This document shows positions 51,884 to 59,945 of a stretch of DNA of 64,000 nt, piece after piece. Source of the DNA: Nocardia sp. NBC_01327. GTDB taxonomy: Bacteria; Actinomycetota; Actinomycetes; Mycobacteriales; Mycobacteriaceae. The translations under genes and the position numbers were made by a program. The notes beneath the pieces are model-generated. The model was not told the origin of the DNA and did not search any database. It worked only from the letters and a program-made list of their open reading frames with translations. The DNA lies in the NCBI RefSeq assembly GCF_035958815.1, contig NZ_CP108383.1, positions 5,952,001-6,016,000 on the forward strand, written 5' to 3'. Within the stretch, counting starts at the first letter, position 1. The number at the start of each line of letters is the position of its first letter.

Positions 51884-52411
51884 CTACCGATCCCAACTTT
51901 CCGTGCCGGAGCGGCGTCGGCGCGCGGCGCGCAGGTCGGGATCAAGTCGCTCACGCATGTCCTCGTCGGCGCCCGCCCCGGCGAGAAACGCGGTGTTCAA
52001 ATCCGCCAGGGGCCGCCCACTGTTCCGATCGACCATGACCGGGAGGATCTCCTCATCGGTGTCCTGGTCGATCATGACTACACTCGGCGCACCGGTATCG
52101 ACATGCTTTCTGCCCCAGGCATACAGGGCCACGATGACCGGTCCAAGATCGCGGCCCTTCGCAGTCGCGACATATTCGTACCTCGGCGGCGCAGCCGAGT
52201 ACTGCCTGCGTTCGAGCAGGCCCGCCTCGACCAGGGTGCGCAATCGCCGGGTCAGCATTGTCGGAGCGATGCCGAGGTTGCGTTCGAACTCGTCGAATCG
52301 GGAGTACCCGTCCAGGGCGTCTCTCATGATCAACAGCGACCACCATTCACCGACGAGCTCCAGCGTTCCGGCCACCGGGCAGCCCATCGGTTCGAAACTC
52401 GTCCGCCGCAT
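51884..52411 (-). CDS. HxlR-family winged-helix regulator
   Basis: A 175-residue regulator: CPVAGTLELVGEWWSLLIMR and TMLTRRLRTLVEAGLLERRQ form the winged helix; an Arg-rich tail follows. GGAG precedes ATG 52411. It is divergent from the NmrA-like gene and probably represses it in response to quinones or another electrophile, as HxlR proteins often do. Confidence 0.88.
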   Translation of the reverse strand: MRRTSFEPMGCPVAGTLELVGEWWSLLIMRDALDGYSRFDEFERNLGIAPTMLTRRLRTLVEAGLLERRQYSAAPPRYEYVATAKGRDLGPVIVALYAWGRKHVDTGAPSVVMIDQDTDEEILPVMVDRNSGRPLADLNTAFLAGAGADEDMRERLDPDLRAARRRRSGTESWDR

Positions 52412-52442
52412 CACCGCTCCTTCCACATTGGGTTACTTGCAT

Positions 52443-52448
52443 TATAGT
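52443..52448 (+). promoter_or_regulatory. -10 box of a leaderless NmrA-gene transcript
   Basis: TATAGT ends six bases before ATG 52455; the surrounding TTACT-N8-AGTAG partial symmetry may be the HxlR site. Such a box at this distance defines a leaderless start. Confidence 0.5.
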
Positions 52449-52454
52449 AGTCAC

Positions 52455-53405
52455 ATGACTTCGATACACGATTCCGAGTCGACCGTTCTGGTGATCGGAG
52501 CAGGTGGGCGCCACGGCCGCACAGGTTCCCGGGTGGTGGAGCAACTCCGTGAACGAGGCCGCGGGGTCCGGGTGCTGCTTCGCGCCGATGACGGTCGCGC
52601 GCAGCGGCTTCGACAGGACGGCGTCGGCGTCGTCATCGGAGATCTGCAGGATCGGCGGACCCTCGACGCCGCCGTCGACGGTGTGGATGCGGTGTACTTC
52701 GCCTATCCGGTCGGCCCCGGGGTGGTCTCCGCCGCGGCCAATCTGGCATCGGCACTGCGCCGATCGGACCGGACGCCGCATCTGGTGGTCATGTCCATGG
52801 CGGCGTCGGCTGCGGAGAGCCCCAGCGGCCTCGGCCGGGCGCAGTGGGCGGCCGAGGAGGTGTTCACCTGGGCAGGACTGGAGCCGACGGTATTGCGGGT
52901 CGCGGCATTGTTCTACGAGAACATCCTGCTCCTGCACGCCGCGGAGATTCGCCGTACCGGCCGGATTGCCAACAGCTTCGGGAACGGCACAGTGCCCTGG
53001 ATCAGCGGCCGCGACGCCGCCGACCTGGCCGCTGCCGCACTGACCGATACGGACCGGTTTCCGAAGGGCTCAACCCTGTATCCGCAGGCGCCAGTTGCGC
53101 TGAGCCACAACGCGATCGCCGAGATGATCGCCACAGAGACCGGCCGGCCGATCCGGTATGAACACATTTCCCGAGAGCAGTGGCAGAGCGAGTTGGAAGA
53201 CCTCGCCCGAGCGGACGCATCGGCCACGATCAACATCCCTATGGCCCAGCACATCTCGGCGATCGGCGAGACCATCGCCCAACTCGGCCCCTCGGCCAGG
53301 TCTGCTCCGAACCCGGCTGCCCTGACCCAGGCCATCGGGCACGAGCCTTTGTCGTTCCCGGAATTCATCGAGTCCCACCGGGATCAGTTCACCACCGTGA
53401 GCTGA
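52455..53405 (+). CDS. NmrA-family NAD(P)-binding protein
   Basis: A 316-residue SDR-like protein with VLVIGAGGRHGRTGSRVVEQ (nucleotide-binding GxxGxxG) and a LRVAALFYENILLLHA segment common in NmrA/HSCARG or quinone-oxidoreductase-like proteins that sense NADP or reduce a substrate. It has no catalytic Tyr-Lys pair, which fits NmrA rather than classical SDRs. It is divergent from HxlR, which likely controls it. Confidence 0.87.
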   Translation: MTSIHDSESTVLVIGAGGRHGRTGSRVVEQLRERGRGVRVLLRADDGRAQRLRQDGVGVVIGDLQDRRTLDAAVDGVDAVYFAYPVGPGVVSAAANLASALRRSDRTPHLVVMSMAASAAESPSGLGRAQWAAEEVFTWAGLEPTVLRVAALFYENILLLHAAEIRRTGRIANSFGNGTVPWISGRDAADLAAAALTDTDRFPKGSTLYPQAPVALSHNAIAEMIATETGRPIRYEHISREQWQSELEDLARADASATINIPMAQHISAIGETIAQLGPSARSAPNPAALTQAIGHEPLSFPEFIESHRDQFTTVS

Positions 53406-53458
53406 CGCCGAAGCCGCAAGACAAGCGATCGCACGCTGATCGGTAAAGAGTACTGCCG

Positions 53459-53887
53459 CTAGTCGTCCGGGGAAGCGCGGCGGTTGCGTTTGGTTACGCC
53501 ACGACGCTTCTTCGCGGCAATGCGCCGCTCCTTGGCTCCACGCGACGGCTTCGTCGCACGGCGAACCGGTGGTGGTGCGGCAGCCGCGTCACGTAATAGC
53601 GAGGCCAGGCGTTCCCGGGCAGCAGCCCGGTTCTGCAACTGCGCGCGTTGCTCGGACGCGGCGATCGTCACCACCCCATCGACCAGCCGCGTGGCCAGGC
53701 GATCGAGCATCCGGACGCGCAGCGACTCCGGCACGGAAGGCGAGTTGGCCAGATCGAACGACAGCTCGACCCGACTGTCCGTGGTGTTGACATGCTGCCC
53801 GCCCGGACCGGACGAACGCGAAAACCGCTCGCGCAACTCCGAACCAGGTATCACCAGCGTCCGAGTCACCATCAGATCCTCGGCCAT
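53459..53887 (-). CDS. arfB: ArfB-like peptidyl-tRNA hydrolase (ribosome rescue)
   Basis: A 142-residue class-I release-factor-like protein: the SRSSGPGGQHVNTTDSR region carries the GGQ that hydrolyses peptidyl-tRNA, and the C-terminus is Arg/Lys-rich (KERRIAAKKRRGVTKRNRR) for ribosome binding, as in ArfB/YaeJ. It rescues stalled ribosomes in the cytoplasm. ATG 53887 and ATG 53872 are both possible. It is convergent with the NmrA gene. Confidence 0.9.
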   Translation of the reverse strand: MAEDLMVTRTLVIPGSELRERFSRSSGPGGQHVNTTDSRVELSFDLANSPSVPESLRVRMLDRLATRLVDGVVTIAASEQRAQLQNRAAARERLASLLRDAAAAPPPVRRATKPSRGAKERRIAAKKRRGVTKRNRRASPDD

Positions 53888-54149
53888 AATCACCCCCTCT
53901 GCGCCCAGTGCTTCGCCCGATAGCCAGCTGCCTCGGACTCGGCCGAGACCTCGGCCGATTCTGCGGATCATTACACCCCACAACCAGCAACGCCAGCGTG
54001 ACCACGATCGGCACGTTCAGCGTCTGCCGATCGCGGCGACCCCGCGCAGCAGACAGCAGTGCAGGACATTCCGCTGGAACCCAGCCTCGTCGCGGCCCTA
54101 TATTGGGCCACAACGGCTTCGGCCCGGCGGGGTGTGCGGCTCGGTCAGC

Positions 54150-54183
54150 GAAAGAGTGCGTATGTCGAAAGAGTGCGTATGTC
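54150..54183 (+). repeat. 17-base tandem duplication across the Clp-like start codon
   Basis: GAAAGAGTGCGTATGTC occurs twice in direct contact (54150-54166 and 54167-54183). Each copy carries a GAAAGAG ribosome-binding-like sequence and an ATG (54162 and 54179). The two ATGs are out of frame with each other, so the first would start a short decoy reading frame. Confidence 0.9.
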
Positions 54184-55654
54184 AGAGAGATTCACCGATC
54201 GCGCCCGTCGCATCGTCGATTTCGCCGAGGCGGACGCCAGGGCGCGCGGACACGACCATGTCGGTTGCGAGCATCTGCTGTTGGGCCTGATCGAAGACAG
54301 CGAGGGCGTCGGGGCGAAAACCCTGGAAGGGCTGGATATTTCGCTCGAGGATTTGCAGAGGCAAGTCGATGCGGTCATCGGGCGGGGTGAGCCGGGGCCG
54401 CCGTTCGGCGAGATACCGCACACCGCGGGGGCGACCAAGGTGCTGGAGTTGGCGCTCGAGGAAGGGCAGCGAATCGGGCTGATGTTCGTGGGCAGCGAGA
54501 CGATCCTGCTGGGTCTGGTCCGCGAGGGTGACAGCCGTGCGGCGCACCTGCTGCTGCGGCTCGGTGCGGATCTGGGCCGGGTGCGTGAGGGGATTCTGCG
54601 GCTGCTCATGACCTACGCCGGGCCGGGGCCGAGATCGAATGGAACGGCGTGGTCGGAGAAATCGCCGCTGGAACGCTTCGGCCGCAATCTGATGGAGGGC
54701 ACGGGCCGGCTGGAGCCGGTGATCGGCCGCACCGAGCAGATCCGTGAGGTGATGCGCGTCCTGCTGCGACATGCGACACCGTATCCGATCCTGATCGGTG
54801 AGCCCGGCGTCGGCAAGACCTCGGTGGTCGAGGGGCTGGCGCGGGCAATCGCCTCCGGGCCTGTCCCGAAATGCTTGGCGGGCAAGCACATTTACACTCT
54901 CGAGCTGGATTCCCTCGTTGCCGGAAGCCGCGATCGCGATGAGGTGGAAGCGCGGCTGGAGCCGGTCTTCGAGGAAATCATCAGGCGCGGCAACATCATT
55001 GTGTTCCTCGACGATGTGCACACGCTCATCGGGGCGAGAGACACCTATCCGAGCCCCGCGGCGAGGCCTCTGGCCGAGGCCGTGCGGTCCAGGATTTCCC
55101 AGCGTGAGCTGCAATTCATCGGCGCGACCACCCCGGACGCCTACGACGGGCTCATCGCGGTCACTCCCGCCCTGCGCCATCGAGTTCAGCCGATCCATAT
55201 CCCCGAACCGAGTATCGATCAGGCCATCGACATGCTGCGCGGGCTGCGCCCCCTGTACCAGTCACATCATGACGTGATCATCACCGATGCGGCGTTGACC
55301 GCCGCCGTAGCCCAGTCTCACCACTTTGTCGGTGCGCGAAGGCTTCCGGAGAAGGCGATCAACCTGATCGACGAAGCCGCCGCCCGCGCACGCCTCACCG
55401 ATCCGCCGGACCTACACGGATTCGACACTGAAATCGCCGCCGCGCGCAGAGATCAGCACGCTGCCGCCGAGGCCGGGGACTGGACGAAGGCCGCCCGGTT
55501 CCGCGACACCCAACAGCGGTTGATCGCCGAGCGCGCCGCACGCGAGAAGGATTGGCAGAACAGCACTTCGGGAACGACGATCGATCGGGAACACGTGCTC
55601 GAGGTGCTCGAAGACTGGACAGGAATCACCCTGTCCACGCTCCCCGACCCCTGA
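54179..55654 (+). CDS. Truncated ClpC/ClpA-like ATPase with a degenerate Walker B
   Basis: A 491-residue protein: the Clp N-domain repeat (DHVGCEHLLLGLIEDSEG, then VGSETILLGLVREGDS) and one AAA+ module (GEPGVGKTS Walker A near residue 210). A middle UVR/coiled part ends the protein. The second AAA+ domain of ClpC is missing (normal size about 850). Walker B reads IIVFLDDVH, with Asp in place of the catalytic Glu. It may be a regulator or adaptor rather than an unfoldase. The start context is duplicated. Confidence 0.82.
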   Translation: MSERFTDRARRIVDFAEADARARGHDHVGCEHLLLGLIEDSEGVGAKTLEGLDISLEDLQRQVDAVIGRGEPGPPFGEIPHTAGATKVLELALEEGQRIGLMFVGSETILLGLVREGDSRAAHLLLRLGADLGRVREGILRLLMTYAGPGPRSNGTAWSEKSPLERFGRNLMEGTGRLEPVIGRTEQIREVMRVLLRHATPYPILIGEPGVGKTSVVEGLARAIASGPVPKCLAGKHIYTLELDSLVAGSRDRDEVEARLEPVFEEIIRRGNIIVFLDDVHTLIGARDTYPSPAARPLAEAVRSRISQRELQFIGATTPDAYDGLIAVTPALRHRVQPIHIPEPSIDQAIDMLRGLRPLYQSHHDVIITDAALTAAVAQSHHFVGARRLPEKAINLIDEAAARARLTDPPDLHGFDTEIAAARRDQHAAAEAGDWTKAARFRDTQQRLIAERAAREKDWQNSTSGTTIDREHVLEVLEDWTGITLSTLPDP

Positions 55655-55697
55655 CATGCCGTCGGGACAGTGCGTCGTCTGCGCGCGGCGTGGGTGG

Positions 55698-55727
55698 CCG
55701 GAATCGTTCCAGCACTGACGATTCCGG
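55698..55727. terminator. Hairpin terminator after the Clp-like gene
   Basis: CCGGAATCGT and ACGATTCCGG are perfect ten-base arms with a ten-base loop, between the convergent Clp-like and lipoprotein genes. Confidence 0.8.
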
Positions 55728-55735
55728 CAGGCCGC

Positions 55736-56443
55736 TCAGTTGGCCGGGGGGAACTGGCCGCTGGCCTGCACCTTGCCGCCCGAGAGGGTGAAGGTGACCA
55801 CGCTGGGGCCGCCGGTGGGGCAGCACAGGGCGTCGTCGGACTTTGCCCAGCGGTACCGGACCGAGACCACGTTCGCGGATTTGCCGAGCACCTCGGTGTA
55901 GCCGTACGGGCTGGAGGTGGCGGTGCCCAGGTAGGTGCCGTTGGTGAAGAACAACACGTGGGTGTAGGGGTGAATATTGCCTGATTCCACGGTCATCCAC
56001 GACAGCACGCCGTCACAGCCCGCTGAGATCGGGTCGTTGCTCGCGAACGGGTTGGTCCACGCCCCGGTCGACGGCACCGCGAGCCCCTTGATCGCGGTGT
56101 CCGCCAGCCTGGAATTGAGGTCGAAGCACAGTCCGTGCCCGCTGCCGTTCGGCGCCGAGGTCACCGGCGCCACCGTGGGCGGGGCTGTCTCCGTCTGACC
56201 GGCCTTGTCCGGCACGGTCTCCGGCGGATTGTCGTCGCCTGCGGGCGACTGCACGGTTTGCCCGCCCGGTGCCGAGGAAGGTCCCGGCGCGGGCTGTGTT
56301 CCCTGCGTCGGGTGTGCCGCACCGCTGGTCGTCGACTGCACCGAGGTCGTTCCCGACTGGGTGGACGTCGTGCTTCCGCACCCGCTCACGGATACCATCA
56401 CACCGGCGGTTAGCGCTGCGAACAGCACCGTTGTCGCTTTCAT
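55736..56443 (-). CDS. LppP/LprE-family lipoprotein
   Basis: A 235-residue lipoprotein with signal MKATTVLFAALTAGVMVSVS and lipobox Cys22, a Ser/Thr/Pro-rich linker, and a C-terminal domain (HPYTHVLFFTNGTYLGTATS, then VSVRYRWAKSDDALCCPTGG) that matches the mycobacterial LppP/LprE family, anchored outside the membrane. GAGGGG precedes ATG 56443. The function of these lipoproteins is not settled, but they are linked to envelope stress. Confidence 0.85.
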   Translation of the reverse strand: MKATTVLFAALTAGVMVSVSGCGSTTSTQSGTTSVQSTTSGAAHPTQGTQPAPGPSSAPGGQTVQSPAGDDNPPETVPDKAGQTETAPPTVAPVTSAPNGSGHGLCFDLNSRLADTAIKGLAVPSTGAWTNPFASNDPISAGCDGVLSWMTVESGNIHPYTHVLFFTNGTYLGTATSSPYGYTEVLGKSANVVSVRYRWAKSDDALCCPTGGPSVVTFTLSGGKVQASGQFPPAN

Positions 56444-56612
56444 GTATTCCCCTCGGTTCGATCGGAGCTCTACCCGGATGGCCGATGACTCTTCGGCATC
56501 TACCCGCCCCCATTCCGAATGGAAGGACAATTGGACATCGACGCCCGCGAAACCGGTGTTACTGGGGCATTGCCGGTTCGTATGCCCCAAAAGTTATGGG
56601 CACGAATGCAAT

Positions 56613-57425
56613 TCAAGCACCGGCCAGTAGGGCGCGGGTGGCGTCGAGGCAGGGGCGGAGGCGGTCGGCGGGAGAGACGCCTGCCAGGGCCAATGCCCGT
56701 CTCGGTATCTCGAGCCCGATCACGATGTCGGGGGGAAGGGCGGCGAGGATGTCGTGGAGGGGAAGTTCGCCTTCGCCGGGGACCATGCGTTCGTACATGG
56801 CTTCCTCGGCGTAGTGGACGGTGCGGGGTTGCAGGGTGGTGTCACTGATTTGGGCGTAGGCGATGTGGTGGGGATCCAGCGCGGCGAGGTCGGCAGCGGT
56901 GGACCCCGAACGCACGAGGTGCATGGTGTCGATCAGCAATCGGAAATCGGGGCTCGCGACGTGGTTCAGCGCTGCCAGGGCGGTGGGCAGGTCGCCGACG
57001 GTCAGGCCGGGCACCGGTTCGATCACCGTTTCGATGTGCCGCTGCGACGCCGATTCGGCCAGTGTCGCGAATTGATCGAAGGAGCGCAGGCGGTCCGGAT
57101 CGAGGCTCACCACATTGATCCGAGGTACTCCGAGTTCCGCGAGAATGTCGAGATCGCCGCGAAAGGAACGCATATCGGCGCCCGGTAGCACCAGGAATCC
57201 GTCACCGAGCGAGAGGGAGACGCCGCGATAATCCATCGCCGCCAGCAGGTCTTTTCGCAGTGCGGCATCGTCCCGCAGCGAGAACGGTGGATAGCCGAGC
57301 GGTATCGACGCCAGATCATGCAGAAAGACGGTGATGCGGCGACATCCCAGATCTGCGGCGAGATCAACGAATTCCAGAGGTGGCAAACCGAACACGCTGA
57401 GAGCCTCGATACTGAGCCGATCCAT
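56613..57425 (-). CDS. Sugar phosphate isomerase/epimerase-like TIM barrel
   Basis: A 270-residue protein of the AP-endonuclease-2/xylose-isomerase-like fold. Beta strands (ITVFLHDLAS, SLSLGDGFLV, IETVIEPVPG, RLLIDTMHLV and IGLEIPRR) carry the metal-binding E, D, H and E positions. Members isomerise keto-sugars or inositol derivatives; this substrate is unknown. The start ATG 57425 has no good ribosome-binding site; a GTG at 57449 is an alternative. Confidence 0.8.
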   Translation of the reverse strand: MDRLSIEALSVFGLPPLEFVDLAADLGCRRITVFLHDLASIPLGYPPFSLRDDAALRKDLLAAMDYRGVSLSLGDGFLVLPGADMRSFRGDLDILAELGVPRINVVSLDPDRLRSFDQFATLAESASQRHIETVIEPVPGLTVGDLPTALAALNHVASPDFRLLIDTMHLVRSGSTAADLAALDPHHIAYAQISDTTLQPRTVHYAEEAMYERMVPGEGELPLHDILAALPPDIVIGLEIPRRALALAGVSPADRLRPCLDATRALLAGA

Positions 57426-57574
57426 CGCCCGAGTGAACCACACCGGCACGTTGTTACGCGGTCACTACCAGCACGCCGATGTCTGTGGCGAGGAGACAAG
57501 CCGATACGAACGCAGATCCCTACGCTGAGCCGGCACCCACACAGCCGAAACGATGCAGGACTATTTGAATCAGC

Positions 57575-57952
57575 GTGAAAAGCATCGACACCGCGGCATT
57601 GCGCGCGACCTGGCGTGACGTACTCGCAGCAACCTGCACCGATTCGGAGGAGTTCGTCATTCTGCAGTGGGGCCGCCCCGAGGCCGTACTGCTGTCCGAA
57701 TCGAAATGGCTGCTCGGCTGTACGAGAGTCCCTGTGCCCGAGACGAATCAGCGATTGCGCGCGGCCTCGGACGCACGCAGCAGCCTGCGCGCCGTCCGCA
57801 TGGCCGCCCATCGCGGCGGGCAGCACACCCTGATCCGGAAGTTGTACGGAACGCTCTTCAAGGATGGTTCCGCCGCACAACTCGTCGCGGTGATCGCCCC
57901 GTACGACTGGGTGCGGATATCACTTCCCGAACTCGAGGACTCGGTCGCCTGA
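57575..57952 (+). CDS. Phd/YefM-like antitoxin-type protein without visible toxin
   Basis: A 125-residue protein. The N-terminal ATWRDVLAATCTDSEEFVIL followed by WGRPEAVLLSESKW matches the operator-binding Phd/YefM fold (a strand-turn with a conserved Glu/Val-Leu and Ser). Antitoxins of this family neutralise RNases, but no toxin gene follows; the next gene on the other strand is accC. The C-terminal 50 residues are Arg-rich and unique. It may be an orphan or a transcription factor. Confidence 0.65.
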   Translation: MKSIDTAALRATWRDVLAATCTDSEEFVILQWGRPEAVLLSESKWLLGCTRVPVPETNQRLRAASDARSSLRAVRMAAHRGGQHTLIRKLYGTLFKDGSAAQLVAVIAPYDWVRISLPELEDSVA

Positions 57953-57978
57953 TCCGGGAACGGCTCGCACCGGAAAAC

Positions 57979-58017
57979 GGTGGGCTGAGGACCGACCATC
58001 ACGGCCCTCAGCCCACC
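57979..58017. terminator. Strong terminator of the PUFA-acetyl-CoA carboxylase operon
   Basis: GGTGGGCTGAGG and CCTCAGCCCACC form a perfect 12-base stem. It lies between the convergent antitoxin-like and accC genes and should stop both transcripts. Confidence 0.85.
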
Positions 58018-58026
58018 GCCCTTCCG

Positions 58027-59397
58027 TTATACCGACGCGGTGGCGGCTTCGGTGAGCGAGCCGATCAGAGCGGTGTCGTGGGTGACGGCCCGGAAGCGCG
58101 GGTGATCGAGCACATCGTGCAGGAACTCCGCGGTGGTTGCCACGCCCGCGCCGCGAATACTGGTCTCCGCGAGGGCGCGGCGCATGCGGGCGATCGCGGC
58201 GGGGCGGTCCGGGGCCCAGACCACGATCTTGGCCAGCAGCGAATCGTAGTGCGGCGGAATGGCATAACCGGTGTGGATGTGGGTGTCGACGCGCACGAAC
58301 TGCCCGCCGGGCAGCACACATTCGGTGAGTGTTCCCGGCGCCGGGGCGAATTCGCGTTCCGGATCCTCGGCATTGATCCGGCATTCGATGGACACGCCCT
58401 GCGGTCGTGCGTTCAGCTCACTCGACAGCGGCAGACCCGAGGCGATCCGCAATTGCTCGGCCACCAGATCGATGCCGGTGACCATCTCGGTGACCGGATG
58501 CTCCACCTGCAGACGGCAATTCACCTCCATGAAGTAGAACCGCCCGTCGGCATCGAGCAGGAATTCCACCGTGCCCGCACCCACGTACCCGGCCGCGGCC
58601 GCCCCGCGCACCGCGGCCGCGCCGATCTGCTCGACGAGCTCCGGGGACAGTCCGGGCGCGGGCGCCTCCTCCACCAGCTTCTGGTGCCGTCGCTGCAGTG
58701 AGCAGTCCCGCAGGCCCAGATGCACCACATTGCCATGGGTATCGGCCAGAATCTGCACCTCGACGTGCCGGGCCGGCTCCAGATACCGTTCGACGTACAG
58801 TCGCCCGTCACCGAAGATCGCGGTGGCGTTGGCGCGCGTCTGCTGCCACGCCGCGGCGAAATCGCCGGGCTCGCGCACCACCCGCATACCGCGCCCGCCG
58901 CCGCCCGCGACGGCCTTCATGATCACCGGATAGCCGATGTCGGCGGCCAGCTCTCGCGCCTCGTCCACGCTCTCGATGGGATCGCGACTGCCGGGCAGCA
59001 GCGGCAGACCCGCATCCGACATCAGGGCCCGCGCGGTCGACTTATCACCGAGCCGGGCCATGACCTCGGCCGGAGCGCCGACAAAAATGAAGCCCTCGGC
59101 CTCGCACACCTCCGCGAAATCCGGGTTCTCCGAAAGGAATCCGTATCCGGGATGGATCGCATCCGCGCCGGTGGCCCGGGCCGCCTCGATAATCGCCGGA
59201 ATGTAGAGGTAGCTCCGCTTGGCCGGACCCGGGCCGATCTGCACCGACTCGTCGGCCATGCGCACCGCCAGGGAATCGCGATCCGCCGCCGAATGCACGG
59301 CGACAGTGGCGATTCCGAGCTCCGCGCAGGTGCGCAGCACCCGGACGGCGATCTCGCCGCGATTGGCCACCAGGACCTTGCGAATGGGCCGCGTCAC
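58027..59397 (-). CDS. accC: Acetyl-CoA carboxylase, biotin carboxylase subunit
   Basis: A 456-residue ATP-grasp enzyme: KVLVANRGEIAVRVLRTCAE at the start, the glycine loop VAGGGGRGMRVV, LYVERYLEPARHVEVQI and the C-terminal EVNCRLQVEHPVTEMVTG catalytic motif. It carboxylates biotin using bicarbonate and ATP. Actinomycetes normally use AccA3-type fused biotin carboxylase-carrier subunits; this split, E. coli-like form is one of three carboxylase genes downstream of PUFA-synthase genes, where it would make malonyl-CoA. GTG overlaps the BCCP stop. Confidence 0.93.
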   Translation of the reverse strand: MTRPIRKVLVANRGEIAVRVLRTCAELGIATVAVHSAADRDSLAVRMADESVQIGPGPAKRSYLYIPAIIEAARATGADAIHPGYGFLSENPDFAEVCEAEGFIFVGAPAEVMARLGDKSTARALMSDAGLPLLPGSRDPIESVDEARELAADIGYPVIMKAVAGGGGRGMRVVREPGDFAAAWQQTRANATAIFGDGRLYVERYLEPARHVEVQILADTHGNVVHLGLRDCSLQRRHQKLVEEAPAPGLSPELVEQIGAAAVRGAAAAGYVGAGTVEFLLDADGRFYFMEVNCRLQVEHPVTEMVTGIDLVAEQLRIASGLPLSSELNARPQGVSIECRINAEDPEREFAPAPGTLTECVLPGGQFVRVDTHIHTGYAIPPHYDSLLAKIVVWAPDRPAAIARMRRALAETSIRGAGVATTAEFLHDVLDHPRFRAVTHDTALIGSLTEAATASV

Positions 59398-59945
59398 CGC
59401 AGCGCCTCGAACTCGATGAGCGGCTGGCCGTGCTCGATGGCCGCGCCGTCCTCGACCAGGAACTCCGCCACCACACCCTCGCGGGAGGCGGTGATCGGAA
59501 TCATCAGCTTCATGGCCTCGACAATCGCGACCTGCTGACCGGCGCGCACCGGATCGCCCTCGGTGATGAAGGGTGCGGCGCCCGGCTCGGGCGAGCGATA
59601 GAACACGCCGACGGTCTCCGCGGTCAATGCGAAAGTCGCCGTCTGCGACTTGATTTCACCGGTGGAGCCATTGCCGTGCGACGAGCCGTTCTCGGCGGCG
59701 GGAGCTGCGGCCCGGTGCGATTCCCCGGCCGGAGCCGGAACGAGGCCGTTGGCGCCGCCGTCCCAGCTCACGCGCAGCACAACGGGACCGTTGGCCACGG
59801 TCACCGAGGACGGAGCGGCGTCGGCCCGGACGGCGAGCGCATGCCGGGTCAGCACCGTGAGGCTGTGATCGGCCTCGGCGGCACTCACACCACGACCGCC
59901 GGTCACGGTGTCGGGAAAGGATTCGGTGGTGACGGAGTCGGTCAT
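59394..59945 (-). CDS. accB: Biotin carboxyl carrier protein of acetyl-CoA carboxylase
   Basis: A 183-residue protein: an N-terminal low-complexity region (AAPAAENGSSHGNGSTG, a flexible linker) and a C-terminal biotinyl domain with AIVEAMKLM, where the lysine is biotinylated. The linker of Ala, Pro and Gly moves biotin between the carboxylase and transferase sites. AGGAG precedes ATG 59945, which overlaps the AccDA stop by one base. Confidence 0.92.
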   Translation of the reverse strand: MTDSVTTESFPDTVTGGRGVSAAEADHSLTVLTRHALAVRADAAPSSVTVANGPVVLRVSWDGGANGLVPAPAGESHRAAAPAAENGSSHGNGSTGEIKSQTATFALTAETVGVFYRSPEPGAAPFITEGDPVRAGQQVAIVEAMKLMIPITASREGVVAEFLVEDGAAIEHGQPLIEFEALR

